From NCBI RefSeq assembly GCF_002929375.1, contig NZ_PJIP01000003.1, forward strand, positions 1-64,000: a stretch of DNA of 64,000 nucleotides, given 5' to 3'. Positions 8,416 through 16,534 of the stretch are shown here, one piece after another (the stretch's first letter is position 1; each line of letters opens with the position of its first letter). Position numbers and translations under genes: made by a program. The stretch is from Arthrobacter sp. DWC3. GTDB taxonomy: Bacteria > Actinomycetota > Actinomycetes > Actinomycetales > Micrococcaceae. The notes beneath the pieces are model-generated. The model searched no databases, had not been told where the DNA came from, and saw only the letters and a program-made list of their open reading frames with translations.

Positions 8416-9512
8416 CACGCCACGCACCCCTGGTGCTCGGCATCGAGTCCTCGTGCGACGAGACCGGCGTCGGGATCGTCCGCGGCACGCAGCTGCTGAC
8501 CAACACCGTGTCCTCGTCGATGGACGAGCACGTGCGCTTCGGCGGCGTCATCCCCGAGATCGCGTCGCGCGCGCACCTCGAGGCCTTCGTGCCGACCCTC
8601 AGGACGGCGCTCGACGACGCCGGCGTCACCCTCGAGGAGATCGACGCCATCGCCGTGACTGCCGGCCCGGGCCTGTCGGGCGCCCTGATGGTCGGGGTGT
8701 CCGCGGCCAAGGCGCTCGCCGTCGCCACCGGGAAGCCGCTCTACGCCATCAACCACCTCGTGGCCCACGTGGGCGTCGGCATGCTCGGCGGCCCCTTCGC
8801 CGACGGGTTGCCGCCCGCCCTCGGCGCACTCCTCGTGTCCGGCGGCCACACCGAGATCCTGCGGATCGGCGACATCACGAGCGACGTCGAACTCCTCGGG
8901 TCCACCATCGACGACGCCGCGGGCGAGGCCTACGACAAGACCGCCCGCATCCTCGGCCTCGGCTATCCCGGCGGACCCGTGATCGACCGCCTGGCCAGGG
9001 AGGGCGATCCGACGGCGATCCGTTTCCCCCGCGGGCTCTCGCAACCCAAGTACATGGGCACCGCGGAGCAGCCCGGGCCGCACCGCTACGACTGGTCCTT
9101 CAGCGGGCTCAAGACCGCCGTGGCCCGCAGCGTGGAGCAGTACGAGGCGGCGGGCCTCGAGGTACCCGTGGCGGACATCGCGGCGTCCTTCCAGGAGGCG
9201 GTGGTGGATATCATCACCTCGAAGGCCGTGCTCGCGTGCAGGGAACACGGCATCACCGACCTCCTGCTCGGTGGCGGCGTCGCGGCGAACCGACGGCTGC
9301 GCGAACTGACCGGCGAGCGGTGTGCAGCGGCCGGGATCACCCTGACGGTCCCGGCGCCGTCGCTGTGCACGGACAACGGGGCCATGGTCGCGGCTCTCGG
9401 CGCCCGGATCGTGATGAACGGCGGCCGTCCGAGCGGCGTCGGCTTCGGGACGGACCCGTCGCTGCCCGTCACGCGTATCGTCCTCGCAGCCGCCCCTGAC
9501 GACGGGTCCTGA
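8412..9512 (+). CDS. tsaD: tRNA N6-adenosine threonylcarbamoyltransferase TsaD
   Basis: A 366-residue Kae1/TsaD/Qri7 family enzyme that moves threonylcarbamoyl from TC-AMP to A37 of tRNA. Visible marks: [15 protein letters not shown] at the N-terminus, the metal-binding INHLVAH (residues 113-119, His115 and His119), VSGGHTEIL, the [10 protein letters not shown] loop, and [12 protein letters not shown] near the C-terminus. The start ATG overlaps the stop of rimI (ATGA). It completes the TsaB/TsaE/TsaD set encoded here; TsaC/Sua5 is not in the window. Confidence 0.96.
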   Translation: MTRHAPLVLGIESSCDETGVGIVRGTQLLTNTVSSSMDEHVRFGGVIPEIASRAHLEAFVPTLRTALDDAGVTLEEIDAIAVTAGPGLSGALMVGVSAAKALAVATGKPLYAINHLVAHVGVGMLGGPFADGLPPALGALLVSGGHTEILRIGDITSDVELLGSTIDDAAGEAYDKTARILGLGYPGGPVIDRLAREGDPTAIRFPRGLSQPKYMGTAEQPGPHRYDWSFSGLKTAVARSVEQYEAAGLEVPVADIAASFQEAVVDIITSKAVLACREHGITDLLLGGGVAANRRLRELTGERCAAAGITLTVPAPSLCTDNGAMVAALGARIVMNGGRPSGVGFGTDPSLPVTRIVLAAAPDDGS

Positions 9513-9929
9513 GAGCGTTTCCCGACCTCCTGCCCGCTGCCGGGCCACGGCATCCCTGCGCTCGGGGCGAAGGATCTGCGGGGGCGTGGTGCCGGATGCG
9601 GAAAGGGCAGCCAGGCGGAAGAGCTGCCTGGTTGCCCTCCCGGGAGCTTGGCGGCTGCCGGCTGCTTGACGGTCGCCAAGCTCTACAGTCATTCGACCAC
9701 CCGGTGCCGGGTGAGTGTCAAGGACGGGCCCTGTCAGGTGGTGCGGGCCAGGGCATGGACGAGGCGTGCACGACCGGGCGGGATCGCGGTCCAGGGCGGC
9801 GCGGGGGAACGGCCGTCCGAGCAGGCGCCCTTCCAACTCCTACGTGCGGTCCGTATGGCGACGACGTCACCCGTCGACGGGGCGGCTACGCCGGGGGCAG
9901 TGGCGGGTCGGAACGGAGGGCGGAACGAG
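9513..9929. other. Gene-free spacer between tsaD and the SRPBCC gene
   Basis: About 460 bases lie between two convergent genes. Apart from the two hairpins listed separately, only frames with arginine- and proline-rich, family-less translations are present. No RNA gene was recognised. Confidence 0.55.
9604..9638 (+). terminator. Hairpin downstream of tsaD
   Basis: A 13-bp stem (9604-9616 pairing with 9626-9638, one G-U) with a 9-nt loop lies about 90 bp after the tsaD stop. There is no T-run, as is usual for strong GC-rich hairpin terminators in actinobacteria. It probably ends the alr-tsaD transcript. Confidence 0.6.
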
Positions 9930-9962
9930 GGAGGACCGGACCCCGCCGGGATCCGGTCCTCC
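9930..9962 (-). terminator. Hairpin downstream of the SRPBCC gene
   Basis: A perfect 11-bp stem (9930-9940 with 9952-9962) and 11-nt loop lie 13 bases beyond the stop of the minus-strand SRPBCC gene. No T-run is present. Confidence 0.7.
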
Positions 9963-9975
9963 GATGCTGCGGGGT

Positions 9976-10821
9976 CTAGAGCGTGCCCCGGCGATCCGTC
10001 GTGTCGCCGAGCGTGTCGTCCTCGAGCCCCTGGCTCTCGGACGGCACACCCGTTCCGGGGACGCCGTCCACGGCGGGGACGGGATCGACGTCGATGACGT
10101 CCACCTCGTCGACGATCGGCGTCGTCTCGGGAACCACGGGAGTGGCATCGACCACGGTCACCGTGTCGACGTCGACGGTGTCCACGGCCTCGACCGTGTC
10201 CACGTCCTCCTCGTGGTCCTTCTTGCCGGCAGCTGCCGCGGCCACGCCGGCCACCGCGGCCGCCGCGGCGATGCCGACTCCGGCGGCGACCTTGCCGGAC
10301 ACGCCGGCCTTGCCGCTGTCACCGCGGGATTCGGCGGCGTCCTCGACCGTCGGGGTACCCGTGGTGCCGACGCCGGCCACGGATCCGCGCCATGCTCCCG
10401 TGGCATAGCTCTCAGACTCGATGAATTCCTTGAACCGGTGCAGATCGGCCTTCGCCTGGTTCTCGACGACGTTCAGCTTGTCGCCGACCTTCTCGACGAG
10501 GCCCTCGGGCTCGTACTCGAGGACGAGGTCCACGCGGGTGGTGCCGCCGAGATCCTCGAAGGACACCGTGCCGGCGTTCGTCGCGCCTTCCGTGGCCGCC
10601 CACGAGACCCTGCGGTCGGGGACCTGCTCCAGGACCTTGGCCTCCCACTGGCGGCGGATCCCGCCGATCTCGGCAACCCATTCCAGGCGATCGTCGCTGA
10701 GCTGCGTGATCTGCTTGATGCCGCCCATGAAGTGCGGGAACTCCTCGAACTGCGTCCACTGGTTGTACACGGTCGTCACTGGAAGATTCACGACAATGGT
10801 TTCTTCGACCTTCGTGCTCAT
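9976..10821 (-). CDS. SRPBCC (cyclase/dehydrase-like) protein with Ala-rich helix and acidic tail
   Basis: A 281-residue protein. Residues 1-140 match the SRPBCC/polyketide-cyclase fold of the bacterial 'cyclase/dehydrase' group (VEETIVVNLPVTTVYNQWTQF, FPHFMGGIKQI, then RFKEFIESE), which binds hydrophobic ligands; no ligand is known. Residues ~170-200 are an Ala/Val-rich helix that could span a membrane or be a stalk. The C-terminal ~80 residues are a Val/Asp/Thr/Pro-rich acidic tail with repeated VDTV and VDVD steps. ATG 10821 is preferred over ATG 10824 because GGGAG is too close to the first. A hairpin terminator follows. Confidence 0.72.
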   Translation of the reverse strand: MSTKVEETIVVNLPVTTVYNQWTQFEEFPHFMGGIKQITQLSDDRLEWVAEIGGIRRQWEAKVLEQVPDRRVSWAATEGATNAGTVSFEDLGGTTRVDLVLEYEPEGLVEKVGDKLNVVENQAKADLHRFKEFIESESYATGAWRGSVAGVGTTGTPTVEDAAESRGDSGKAGVSGKVAAGVGIAAAAAVAGVAAAAAGKKDHEEDVDTVEAVDTVDVDTVTVVDATPVVPETTPIVDEVDVIDVDPVPAVDGVPGTGVPSESQGLEDDTLGDTTDRRGTL

Positions 10822-10955
10822 CATGCTCCCTAAGGGTTGGGGATACGGTCACTGATCGCATCATCAGCATGCTTAGCTTATGGTGCTCGCGGGGCTGTGA
10901 CCAGTGCCTGTCGCGCGTCCGCCGTCATCCCGGCGACCAGGTCCCGGTATCGCGT

Positions 10956-11345
10956 TCAGGCGGGAAGGTCGCCCACGTCGGCGTACCTGCGCCGCCAATC
11001 ACGCCCCTCCTCGCCGCCGTACAGGGTCCAGTACTCGCGGCCGGAGGTGATCACGCCGTCGGCCACGGTCCAGATGGACACCACGCGGAAGACGCCGACG
11101 TCCTCCTGCGGCACCTGGACCTCGGACACCACCACCTCCCCGGCGTCGTACACGTTCAGGACGTCGATGCTCCACCCGTTGGGGTGCTCGGAGTTGACCG
11201 CCACCATGTTGTCCCGGCCACGGATGATCTCCCGGGTGACGGGCCAGAAGACCTCCACGTCCTCGGCGAGGGTCAGCCCCACTGCCTTCCAGTCCCTGCT
11301 CCACACCGACGACCAGTACCGCCGGACCACCTCGGTAGATTCCAT
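10956..11345 (-). CDS. NTF2/SnoaL-like family protein
   Basis: A 129-residue small alpha+beta protein with the pattern of the nuclear transport factor 2/SnoaL-like superfamily: N-terminal helix VVRRYWSSVWSRDW, then EDVEVFWPVTREIIRGRDN and alternating strands ending in GREYWTLYGGEE. Members bind or turn over small molecules; function here is unknown. ATG 11345 is preceded at six bases by TAGCAT (complement of 11352-11357), indicating a leaderless transcript. Confidence 0.72.
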   Translation of the reverse strand: MESTEVVRRYWSSVWSRDWKAVGLTLAEDVEVFWPVTREIIRGRDNMVAVNSEHPNGWSIDVLNVYDAGEVVVSEVQVPQEDVGVFRVVSIWTVADGVITSGREYWTLYGGEEGRDWRRRYADVGDLPA

Positions 11346-11418
11346 ACGCCGATGCTACCGACGGAGAGGGTGGCGACGCCCGGGACGCACGGGCGGCGTA
11401 CCTCCGGACCTCCGGCGG

Positions 11419-11736
11419 CTATCCGGAGTCGGGTGAGCCGTCCCGGACGCCTGAGCGGCGCGGGAGTTCGCGTCGCGTGCACTGGTCGGGGCGTACCCAC
11501 GCCTCACGAGCGATCGAGAACTCGACCCACTGCGCGAGCACCGCCGCATCCGTCCATGCCATGGCGAAGCCGCGTACCGTCTGCCGGGACCCGTCCGGAT
11601 ACTCGAGGTCCACCCACAGCGCCGGCGCGGGAGGGTCCGACTCCGTGATCCCGTGCGCCGGCGCCTCGAGCTGGAGCGGCGGGACGAAGTGGGCGGTAGC
11701 CGGAGGCGGTCCGTGCCAGCCGGGTGTCCTGGTCAC
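11419..11736 (-). CDS. Unknown protein, tandem paralogue A
   Basis: A 105-residue protein of no family I recognise. It shares PGWHG-PP, FVPPLQL-AP, GITE, ALWVDL-YPDGS, RGFAMAWT, VLAQW and RRELP with the neighbour at 11919-12215, so the two are tandem duplicates. GTG 11736 is chosen because it aligns with the start of the paralogue (MTRTPGWHG versus MAERPGWHG). This GTG overlaps the TGA of a 14-codon leaderless micro-ORF, suggesting coupled translation. The Trp- and Pro-rich composition gives no functional clue. A longer start at GTG 11760 is possible. Confidence 0.6.
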   Translation of the reverse strand: MTRTPGWHGPPPATAHFVPPLQLEAPAHGITESDPPAPALWVDLEYPDGSRQTVRGFAMAWTDAAVLAQWVEFSIAREAWVRPDQCTRRELPRRSGVRDGSPDSG

Positions 11737-11777
11737 GCGCCCGTCCCGCGAGCGGCGCACGACGTCGGCTGGTCCAT
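11733..11777 (-). CDS. Candidate leaderless micro-ORF (14 aa) coupled to paralogue A
   Basis: ATG 11777 stands six bases after TAGAGT (complement of 11784-11789), the leaderless pattern of this genome, and opens a frame reading MDQPTSCAARGTGA. Its TGA overlaps the GTG start of paralogue A (GTGA). It could be a short leader peptide whose translation feeds the next gene, or the trace of a frameshift that cut a longer N-terminus away. Confidence 0.35.
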   Translation of the reverse strand: MDQPTSCAARGTGA

Positions 11778-11850
11778 GCCCTCACTCTACGAGGAGGGTG
11801 CCCGACGACGGAGCGGCCGCGTCCCGGATGCCGGGACCGGCATCCGGTGG

Positions 11851-11912
11851 GCAGGGGACCCGGTCCGGCCGCCACCGGATGCCCGGCAGGGGACCCGATC
11901 CGGCCGCCACCG
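11851..11912. repeat. 27-bp direct repeat, two copies
   Basis: Copies at 11851-11877 and 11886-11912 differ at one base and are 35 bp apart start to start. They lie between the two tandem paralogues, just beyond the 3' end of paralogue B. Confidence 0.85.
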
Positions 11913-11918
11913 CCGGCG

Positions 11919-12215
11919 TCAGGCTGCGTGCAGGGTCCGCTGCGGCAACTCCCGGCGCCGGCACCGCCCGGCATCCACCCATGCCTCCCTGGCCCGCGAG
12001 TACTCGATCCACTGCGCCAGGACCATCGTCTCCGTCCACGCCATGGCGAAGCCCCTCAGCGTGCGTCGGGAACCGTCGGGATAATCGAGGTCCACCCACA
12101 GCGCCGGTGACCGCGACGGTTCGGTGATGCCGCCCGCGGGCGCATCGAGCTGGAGGGGCGGCACGTACCTGTCCGCACTGGGTGGGATGCCGTGCCATCC
12201 CGGTCGCTCTGCCAT
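11919..12215 (-). CDS. Unknown protein, tandem paralogue B
   Basis: A 98-residue paralogue of the gene at 11419-11736; the two keep the same motif order and similar length. ATG 12215 follows TACCCT (complement of 12222-12227) by six bases, so it is probably expressed as a leaderless mRNA. No signal peptide, membrane segment or catalytic motif is seen. The conserved FAMAWT core and Trp-rich termini suggest a small folded domain; no function is proposed. Confidence 0.68.
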   Translation of the reverse strand: MAERPGWHGIPPSADRYVPPLQLDAPAGGITEPSRSPALWVDLDYPDGSRRTLRGFAMAWTETMVLAQWIEYSRAREAWVDAGRCRRRELPQRTLHAA

Positions 12216-12329
12216 GCACCGAGGGTATGCCGGTGGTCCGACATGATGACCGCCCAGGTGCCGGCCGGAGCCGGGCCGTCGCCTGCGGTGGGCGTGTGGG
12301 GCCCGTCCGGCCCGAACCCGCCCCTGCCG

Positions 12330-12620
12330 CTACGCTGCGCCGTCGACCCCGGCGTGCGCACGCACCAGTTCGTCGCTGAACGGCGCACGCTTCCTCGGGG
12401 GGAGTCCGTCGATCAGTTCGTTGACGGCCAGGGCCAGGACGTCGCATTCGATGGGAGGCATGACCATGAGCCCTTCGAGGTAGGCCTCGACCTCGTACTC
12501 GTCCACCTCGCCACTCAGCGAGAAGTAGTGCATCCACACCTCGCCCACGGAGAAGCCCGCGTCCACGACGGCGGCATTGGTCAGGGCCCGCTGTTCCTCC
12601 GCATACGGGAACGGGATCAC
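12330..12620 (-). CDS. Conserved small protein downstream of the GAF-ANTAR regulator
   Basis: A 96-residue acidic protein that I do not assign to a family. It is helix-rich (AEEQRALTNAAVV, DEYEVEAYLEGLM, DVLALAVNELIDGL) with VGEVWMHYFSL in the first half. The GTG start at 12620 overlaps the TGA of the GAF-ANTAR gene (GTGA), so the two are made together and the protein may act with the regulator. Nothing in it suggests DNA binding or catalysis. Confidence 0.65.
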   Translation of the reverse strand: MIPFPYAEEQRALTNAAVVDAGFSVGEVWMHYFSLSGEVDEYEVEAYLEGLMVMPPIECDVLALAVNELIDGLPPRKRAPFSDELVRAHAGVDGAA

Positions 12621-13327
12621 GGTGTCTCGATCCCGGTGGCTATGGCGGCGGTGAGGCGTCGGAACGAGACGCCCGTGGTGCGGGCCTCGAGCGTCAGGGC
12701 CGCGAGCGCCTCCGATTCCGTGAGCCCGTCCCGCTGCATCAGGATCCCCTTCGCGATGCCCACGAGGTCACGCGCGCGCAGTGATTCCCGCAGCTCGGCG
12801 CTCAGCCGGGTGGTCGTCTCCGACGTCTGGACGTGACCGAGCAGCGCGGACGCGGCGGTTGCGAGGCTCGCGAGGCGCGCGCGATCGGCGTCGCCGAACA
12901 CGGACGGCTCCATGGAGTAGATCTTCATGGCGCCGATCGAGTCACGGCCGCGCATGAGCGGGACGCTGAAACACGACCGCACGCCCGTCTCCGCCGCTGC
13001 CGCGCTCCACTGGGGGAACCGATGGTCGGTGGTCGTGTCGGCGACCTCCACCGGGCTCCGGGAGGACCACGCCGTCAGGCAGGGCCCTTCGCCGAGGCCG
13101 TACTGGAGGTCGTCCGCGTGGCGGACGAGATCGTCCGTGGCTCCCACGCTGACCCGCTGCGCGTGGTGGATGAGTGAGACGCCGGCGCCGAACGCGTTCG
13201 GCGTCGTCTCCTGCGTGACGCGCGCCAGCAGGTCGACGGCGTGCTGTGCCGTCTCCTGCGTGAGTGTCAGTCCGCGGATGCGGCCGAGCGTCGCACCCAG
13301 CTCGCCGGACGGGGGGTATAGGTCCAT
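12617..13327 (-). CDS. GAF and ANTAR domain regulator
   Basis: A 236-residue cytosolic regulator. A GAF domain covers about residues 30-160 (GEGPCLTAW, RFPQW, SCFSVPLM, IGAMKIYS, FGDADRARLASLA). A C-terminal ANTAR domain (about 170-230) carries the conserved RDLVGIAKGILMQRDGLTESEA. ANTAR domains bind paired RNA hairpins and prevent transcription termination; the GAF domain probably senses a small ligand. ATG 13327 has GAGG about eight bases upstream. Its RNA targets are not visible nearby. Confidence 0.88.
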   Translation of the reverse strand: MDLYPPSGELGATLGRIRGLTLTQETAQHAVDLLARVTQETTPNAFGAGVSLIHHAQRVSVGATDDLVRHADDLQYGLGEGPCLTAWSSRSPVEVADTTTDHRFPQWSAAAAETGVRSCFSVPLMRGRDSIGAMKIYSMEPSVFGDADRARLASLATAASALLGHVQTSETTTRLSAELRESLRARDLVGIAKGILMQRDGLTESEALAALTLEARTTGVSFRRLTAAIATGIETP

Positions 13328-13619
13328 CAGTAGCCTCGAACCTCAGGCCAGGGTCGAGCCCGGCGCCGCGGGCCTCCTGCTAGACCATGATCGCGCGTTA
13401 CCGCCGATCCGCTGGTCCCATCCTAGCCGTGCACCGGCACATCCGGCACGGCCCGGTCGCAGCGATTGCCCCGGCGCGCCGTTCATCCCCGTGCCACCGG
13501 TGCGTCGCGTAGATTTCCACCCCGTGCAGGTTCATGTCTGGTTACGATTGTCCCGACGACGCCCCCGTCACACCGCTCCATCCCGTGCTCATCCAGAAGT
13601 GTGAGGTGCCCCCAGGGCC

Positions 13620-13844
13620 ATGACGAACGACGATTTGCAGAAGATCCGTGTTGCTGCCGCCGACAAGGAGGACGTCGAGTTCGAGCTCGACCGCGCCGAA
13701 CTGGTGCTGCAGGAGGCCGTCGCCGAGGCGCTGAGCCACGGCGAGGACATCAACGTCGTCGCCGAGGTCGCCGAGCTCCCCCTGGACGACGTCGTGAAGC
13801 TCGCGGCACAGGACGCCACGCCGGATCCCGTCCTGCCCTTCTGA
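13620..13844 (+). CDS. Small acidic protein of unknown function
   Basis: A 74-residue, strongly acidic, Ala/Glu/Asp/Val-rich protein (ELDRAELVLQEAVAEAL, INVVAEVAELPLDDVVKLAA) predicted to form two or three amphipathic helices, of a kind seen in DNA-binding or scaffold-like small actinobacterial proteins. No known domain. Codon use with G/C at third positions across the whole frame supports a real gene; the ribosome binding site is weak. It is monocistronic, convergent with ptsI. Confidence 0.6.
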   Translation: MTNDDLQKIRVAAADKEDVEFELDRAELVLQEAVAEALSHGEDINVVAEVAELPLDDVVKLAAQDATPDPVLPF

Positions 13845-13941
13845 TCCACGGTGGGGTGAGCCGCAGACCGACCGGGGCCGACAGCCACCGGTCGGCCGCG
13901 GCGTGAACCGTCGCGGCCGACCGGCGACCACCGTGCAGCGA

Positions 13942-15627
13942 CTACAGTCCGAGCGACTCGAGCACGGGCAGTTCGGCCCGGGCACGCGCCTTCGCCTCCG
14001 CGGCGGTGGGCGCAGCCGCCGCGATGTCCGCGATGCGACGGGCCTCCGCGAGGGTCACACTGTTGAGCACCGCGCCGACACCGGCGAGCGCACGCGGCGT
14101 CATCGAGAGGGTGGACACGCCGAGGCCCACGAGGACGACGGCGAGGGCCGGATCCGCCGCAGCCTCACCGCACACACCCACGGGCTTCGCATGACCCTCG
14201 GCGGCTGATCCCTCGACGGTCAGCCTGACCATCCGGAGGACCGCCGGCTGCCACGAGTTGTTCAGGGCGGCGAGGGAGCCGAGCTGGCGGTCCGCCGCCA
14301 TCGTGTACTGGGTGAGGTCGTTCGTGCCGAGGCTCGCGAAGGACACGGCGCCGAGGATCGCCTCGGCCATGAGTGCCGCCGACGGTACCTCCACCATGAC
14401 GCCGGGCGTCTGCAGGCCCGCGTTGCTGCAGAGCTTCGCGAAGTCCGCTGCCTCCTCGGCCGTCGAGATCATCGGCGCCATGACCCACACGTCCGCCGTG
14501 GCCCGGGACGCGGCATCGGCGATGGCCTTGAGCTGGCGTTCGAGGACGCCGGGGGACGCGAGATCGGTGCGGTAGCCGCGCACCCCGAGGGCGGGATTGG
14601 GCTCGGACGTGTCGGTGAGGAAGGGCAGCGGCTTGTCGGCGCCGGCATCGAGCGTTCGCACCACCACCTTCTTGCCGGGGAAGGCGTCGAAGACGCCCTT
14701 GTAGGCCTCGACCTGCTCCTCCGCGGTGGGCTCGGTGTCACGGCCCAGGAAGCAGAACTCCGTGCGGAGCAGGCCCACGCCCTGGGCACCGGCCGCTGCT
14801 GCCTTGACGGCGTCCTTGGCTCCGCCCACGTTGGCCAGCAGGGGCACCTCGTGGCCGTCCGACGTGACGCCGGTGCCGTCGAACACGGTGAGCGCCGCCG
14901 CAGCGGCCCTGTACGCCTCGGCTGCTGCTGCCTCCTCGTCGCCCGGATCGAGGCTGACGGTGCCGGCGGCGCCGTCGACGAACACGAGCGTGCCGCTGTC
15001 GATGGCCTCCACGCCGGTCGCGGCCACGACGGCGGGCAGTCCCAGGGAGCGGGCGATGATCGCGGTGTGCGACTGCGGGCCGCCGCCGGACGTGACGAGG
15101 GCGAGCACCATCGCCGGGTCCAGGGTGGCGGTGTCGGCCGGGGCGAGGTCCTCGGCCACCAGGATGAAGGGCGTGTCCGACGACGGGATACCCGGCGCGG
15201 GCAGTCCGCGCAGCTCCGCGACGATGCGTGAGCGGACGTCGAGCACGTCCGCCGTCCGCTCGGCCATGTAGCCGCCGAGGTTGTGCAGCATCTCGGCCAC
15301 CGAGGCGCCGGCCTCCCACACCGCACGGGCAGGGGAGGTGCCGTTGTTGATGAGCTTCGTGGCCGACTTCAGCAGCATGGGGTCGGCGGCCATGAGGGAG
15401 GTGGCCTGCAGGACGGCCTGGGCGTCGCCCTTGGCGATCCCGGCCCTCCGCCTGAGCTCCTCCTGCACGGCCTTCGAGGCTGCCTTGAGTTCCGCGACGG
15501 CCTGCTCGGGTGCGTCGGGGGTGTCATGGCGCTCGCCGGCCGGCGGTTCGCCGACCGAGGCGGGCATATGGTGCACCGGGCCGATCACTCGCCCGGGGCT
15601 GACTCCGACTCCTGCGAAATTCACCAT
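13942..15627 (-). CDS. ptsI: PTS Enzyme I (phosphoenolpyruvate-protein phosphotransferase)
   Basis: A 561-residue cytosolic enzyme that takes phosphate from PEP and hands it to HPr, starting the PTS cascade. The phosphorylated histidine lies in GGPQSHTAIIARSLGLP (His187). The PEP-binding barrel has LRTEFCFLGR, VVVRTLDAGADKPLPF and SLGTNDLTQYTMAADR, and the Cys of the GVCGEAAADP active-site loop is present. ATG 15627 has a GAGG Shine-Dalgarno; the longer frame upstream runs into the shared regulatory region. It is divergent from tetR-mtlA-mtlD. HPr is not encoded in the window. Confidence 0.96.
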   Translation of the reverse strand: MVNFAGVGVSPGRVIGPVHHMPASVGEPPAGERHDTPDAPEQAVAELKAASKAVQEELRRRAGIAKGDAQAVLQATSLMAADPMLLKSATKLINNGTSPARAVWEAGASVAEMLHNLGGYMAERTADVLDVRSRIVAELRGLPAPGIPSSDTPFILVAEDLAPADTATLDPAMVLALVTSGGGPQSHTAIIARSLGLPAVVAATGVEAIDSGTLVFVDGAAGTVSLDPGDEEAAAAEAYRAAAAALTVFDGTGVTSDGHEVPLLANVGGAKDAVKAAAAGAQGVGLLRTEFCFLGRDTEPTAEEQVEAYKGVFDAFPGKKVVVRTLDAGADKPLPFLTDTSEPNPALGVRGYRTDLASPGVLERQLKAIADAASRATADVWVMAPMISTAEEAADFAKLCSNAGLQTPGVMVEVPSAALMAEAILGAVSFASLGTNDLTQYTMAADRQLGSLAALNNSWQPAVLRMVRLTVEGSAAEGHAKPVGVCGEAAADPALAVVLVGLGVSTLSMTPRALAGVGAVLNSVTLAEARRIADIAAAAPTAAEAKARARAELPVLESLGL

Positions 15628-15712
15628 TGAACGTCCTCGCTTCCTTGCCGGTGGTCTCCGTCTCCTTCCATTGTGACGCCTTCGGAAGAAACTTCGTGTG
15701 ACCCAATTCATA

Positions 15713-15732
15713 TAACACCGCTATAGGTGCTA
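15713..15732. promoter_or_regulatory. Candidate TetR operator between ptsI and tetR
   Basis: An imperfect dyad, TAACACC-6 nt-GGTGCTA, with one mismatch in seven base pairs, lies in the divergent spacer and overlaps the TACGGT hexamer (15731-15736) proposed as the -10 of the leaderless tetR transcript. Placement suits autorepression and control of ptsI. Inferred from symmetry and position only. Confidence 0.5.
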
Positions 15733-15743
15733 CGGTAGCAGCC

Positions 15744-16472
15744 ATGAAGAAAGTAGGCGAACCCACGCCTAAGACCAGGCTCCTCCGGGCCGCCGCGGCA
15801 CTGCTCGCGGAGTCCAACGGGGAGCCCGTCTCGACGCGGCAGATCACGCAGGCTGCGCACGTCACCGCACCCACCCTCTACCACCACTTCGGTGACAAGG
15901 AGGGCCTCTTCGACGCCGTCGTCGCGGAAGGCTTCTCCGAGTACCTCGATGCCGAGAGGAACCTCCCGGCATCGGGACGGCCCGTCGAGGACCTCCGGAT
16001 GCACTGGGACAACCACGTGCAGTTCGGCCTCGACCATCCGCACCTGTACCTGGTCATGTTCGGCAACATCCGGCCCGAGCGCCGGCCCTCCATGGTGGCC
16101 AGTGCGGAGGCCTTCCTCGAGGAGGTCCTGGTGCGGGCGGCCACGGCGGCCCGCCTCGTGGTGACGCCGCACGAAGCCGCGCGCAGCATCCTCGCCGCCA
16201 ACATCGGCGTGACGCTCATGCTGATCGCGGAACCCGCGGCGAAGCGCAACCTCGAGCTCTCCGCTATGACGCGGGAAGCCGTGATCTCCGCGGTGGCCAC
16301 GGATTCCGAGGCCGATCCCACCACGGACACGGAGGGCACGCCCTCGGTGGTCGTGGCCGCGATCGCACTCAACGCCGCGCTGCAGTCCTCGCACCCGGAC
16401 CAGCTCTCCAGTTCCGAGCTGAAGCTCTTCCTCGAATGGCTCCAGCGCATCTCCAGCAGATCGGGAAGCTGA
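15744..16472 (+). CDS. TetR/AcrR family transcriptional regulator of the mannitol PTS locus
   Basis: A 242-residue TetR-type repressor. The N-terminal helix-turn-helix reads STRQITQAAHVTAPTLYHHFGDKEGLFDAV (quoted in part: VTAPTLYHHFGDKEGL, about residues 41-56). The C-terminal ligand domain is divergent. ATG 15744 is preceded at seven bases by TACGGT, suggesting a leaderless mRNA. It lies 62 bp upstream of mtlA on the same strand and divergent from ptsI, so it probably controls both; the inducer may be a mannitol-pathway intermediate, which is inference. MtlR-type activators more usually regulate mtl operons, so a TetR here is notable. Confidence 0.85.
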   Translation: MKKVGEPTPKTRLLRAAAALLAESNGEPVSTRQITQAAHVTAPTLYHHFGDKEGLFDAVVAEGFSEYLDAERNLPASGRPVEDLRMHWDNHVQFGLDHPHLYLVMFGNIRPERRPSMVASAEAFLEEVLVRAATAARLVVTPHEAARSILAANIGVTLMLIAEPAAKRNLELSAMTREAVISAVATDSEADPTTDTEGTPSVVVAAIALNAALQSSHPDQLSSSELKLFLEWLQRISSRSGS

Positions 16473-16534
16473 CGCTTCCCGATCACGACACACAACCCCT
16501 CCGCAAAGTGGCGGACCGACGGTAAGGAAAGAAC

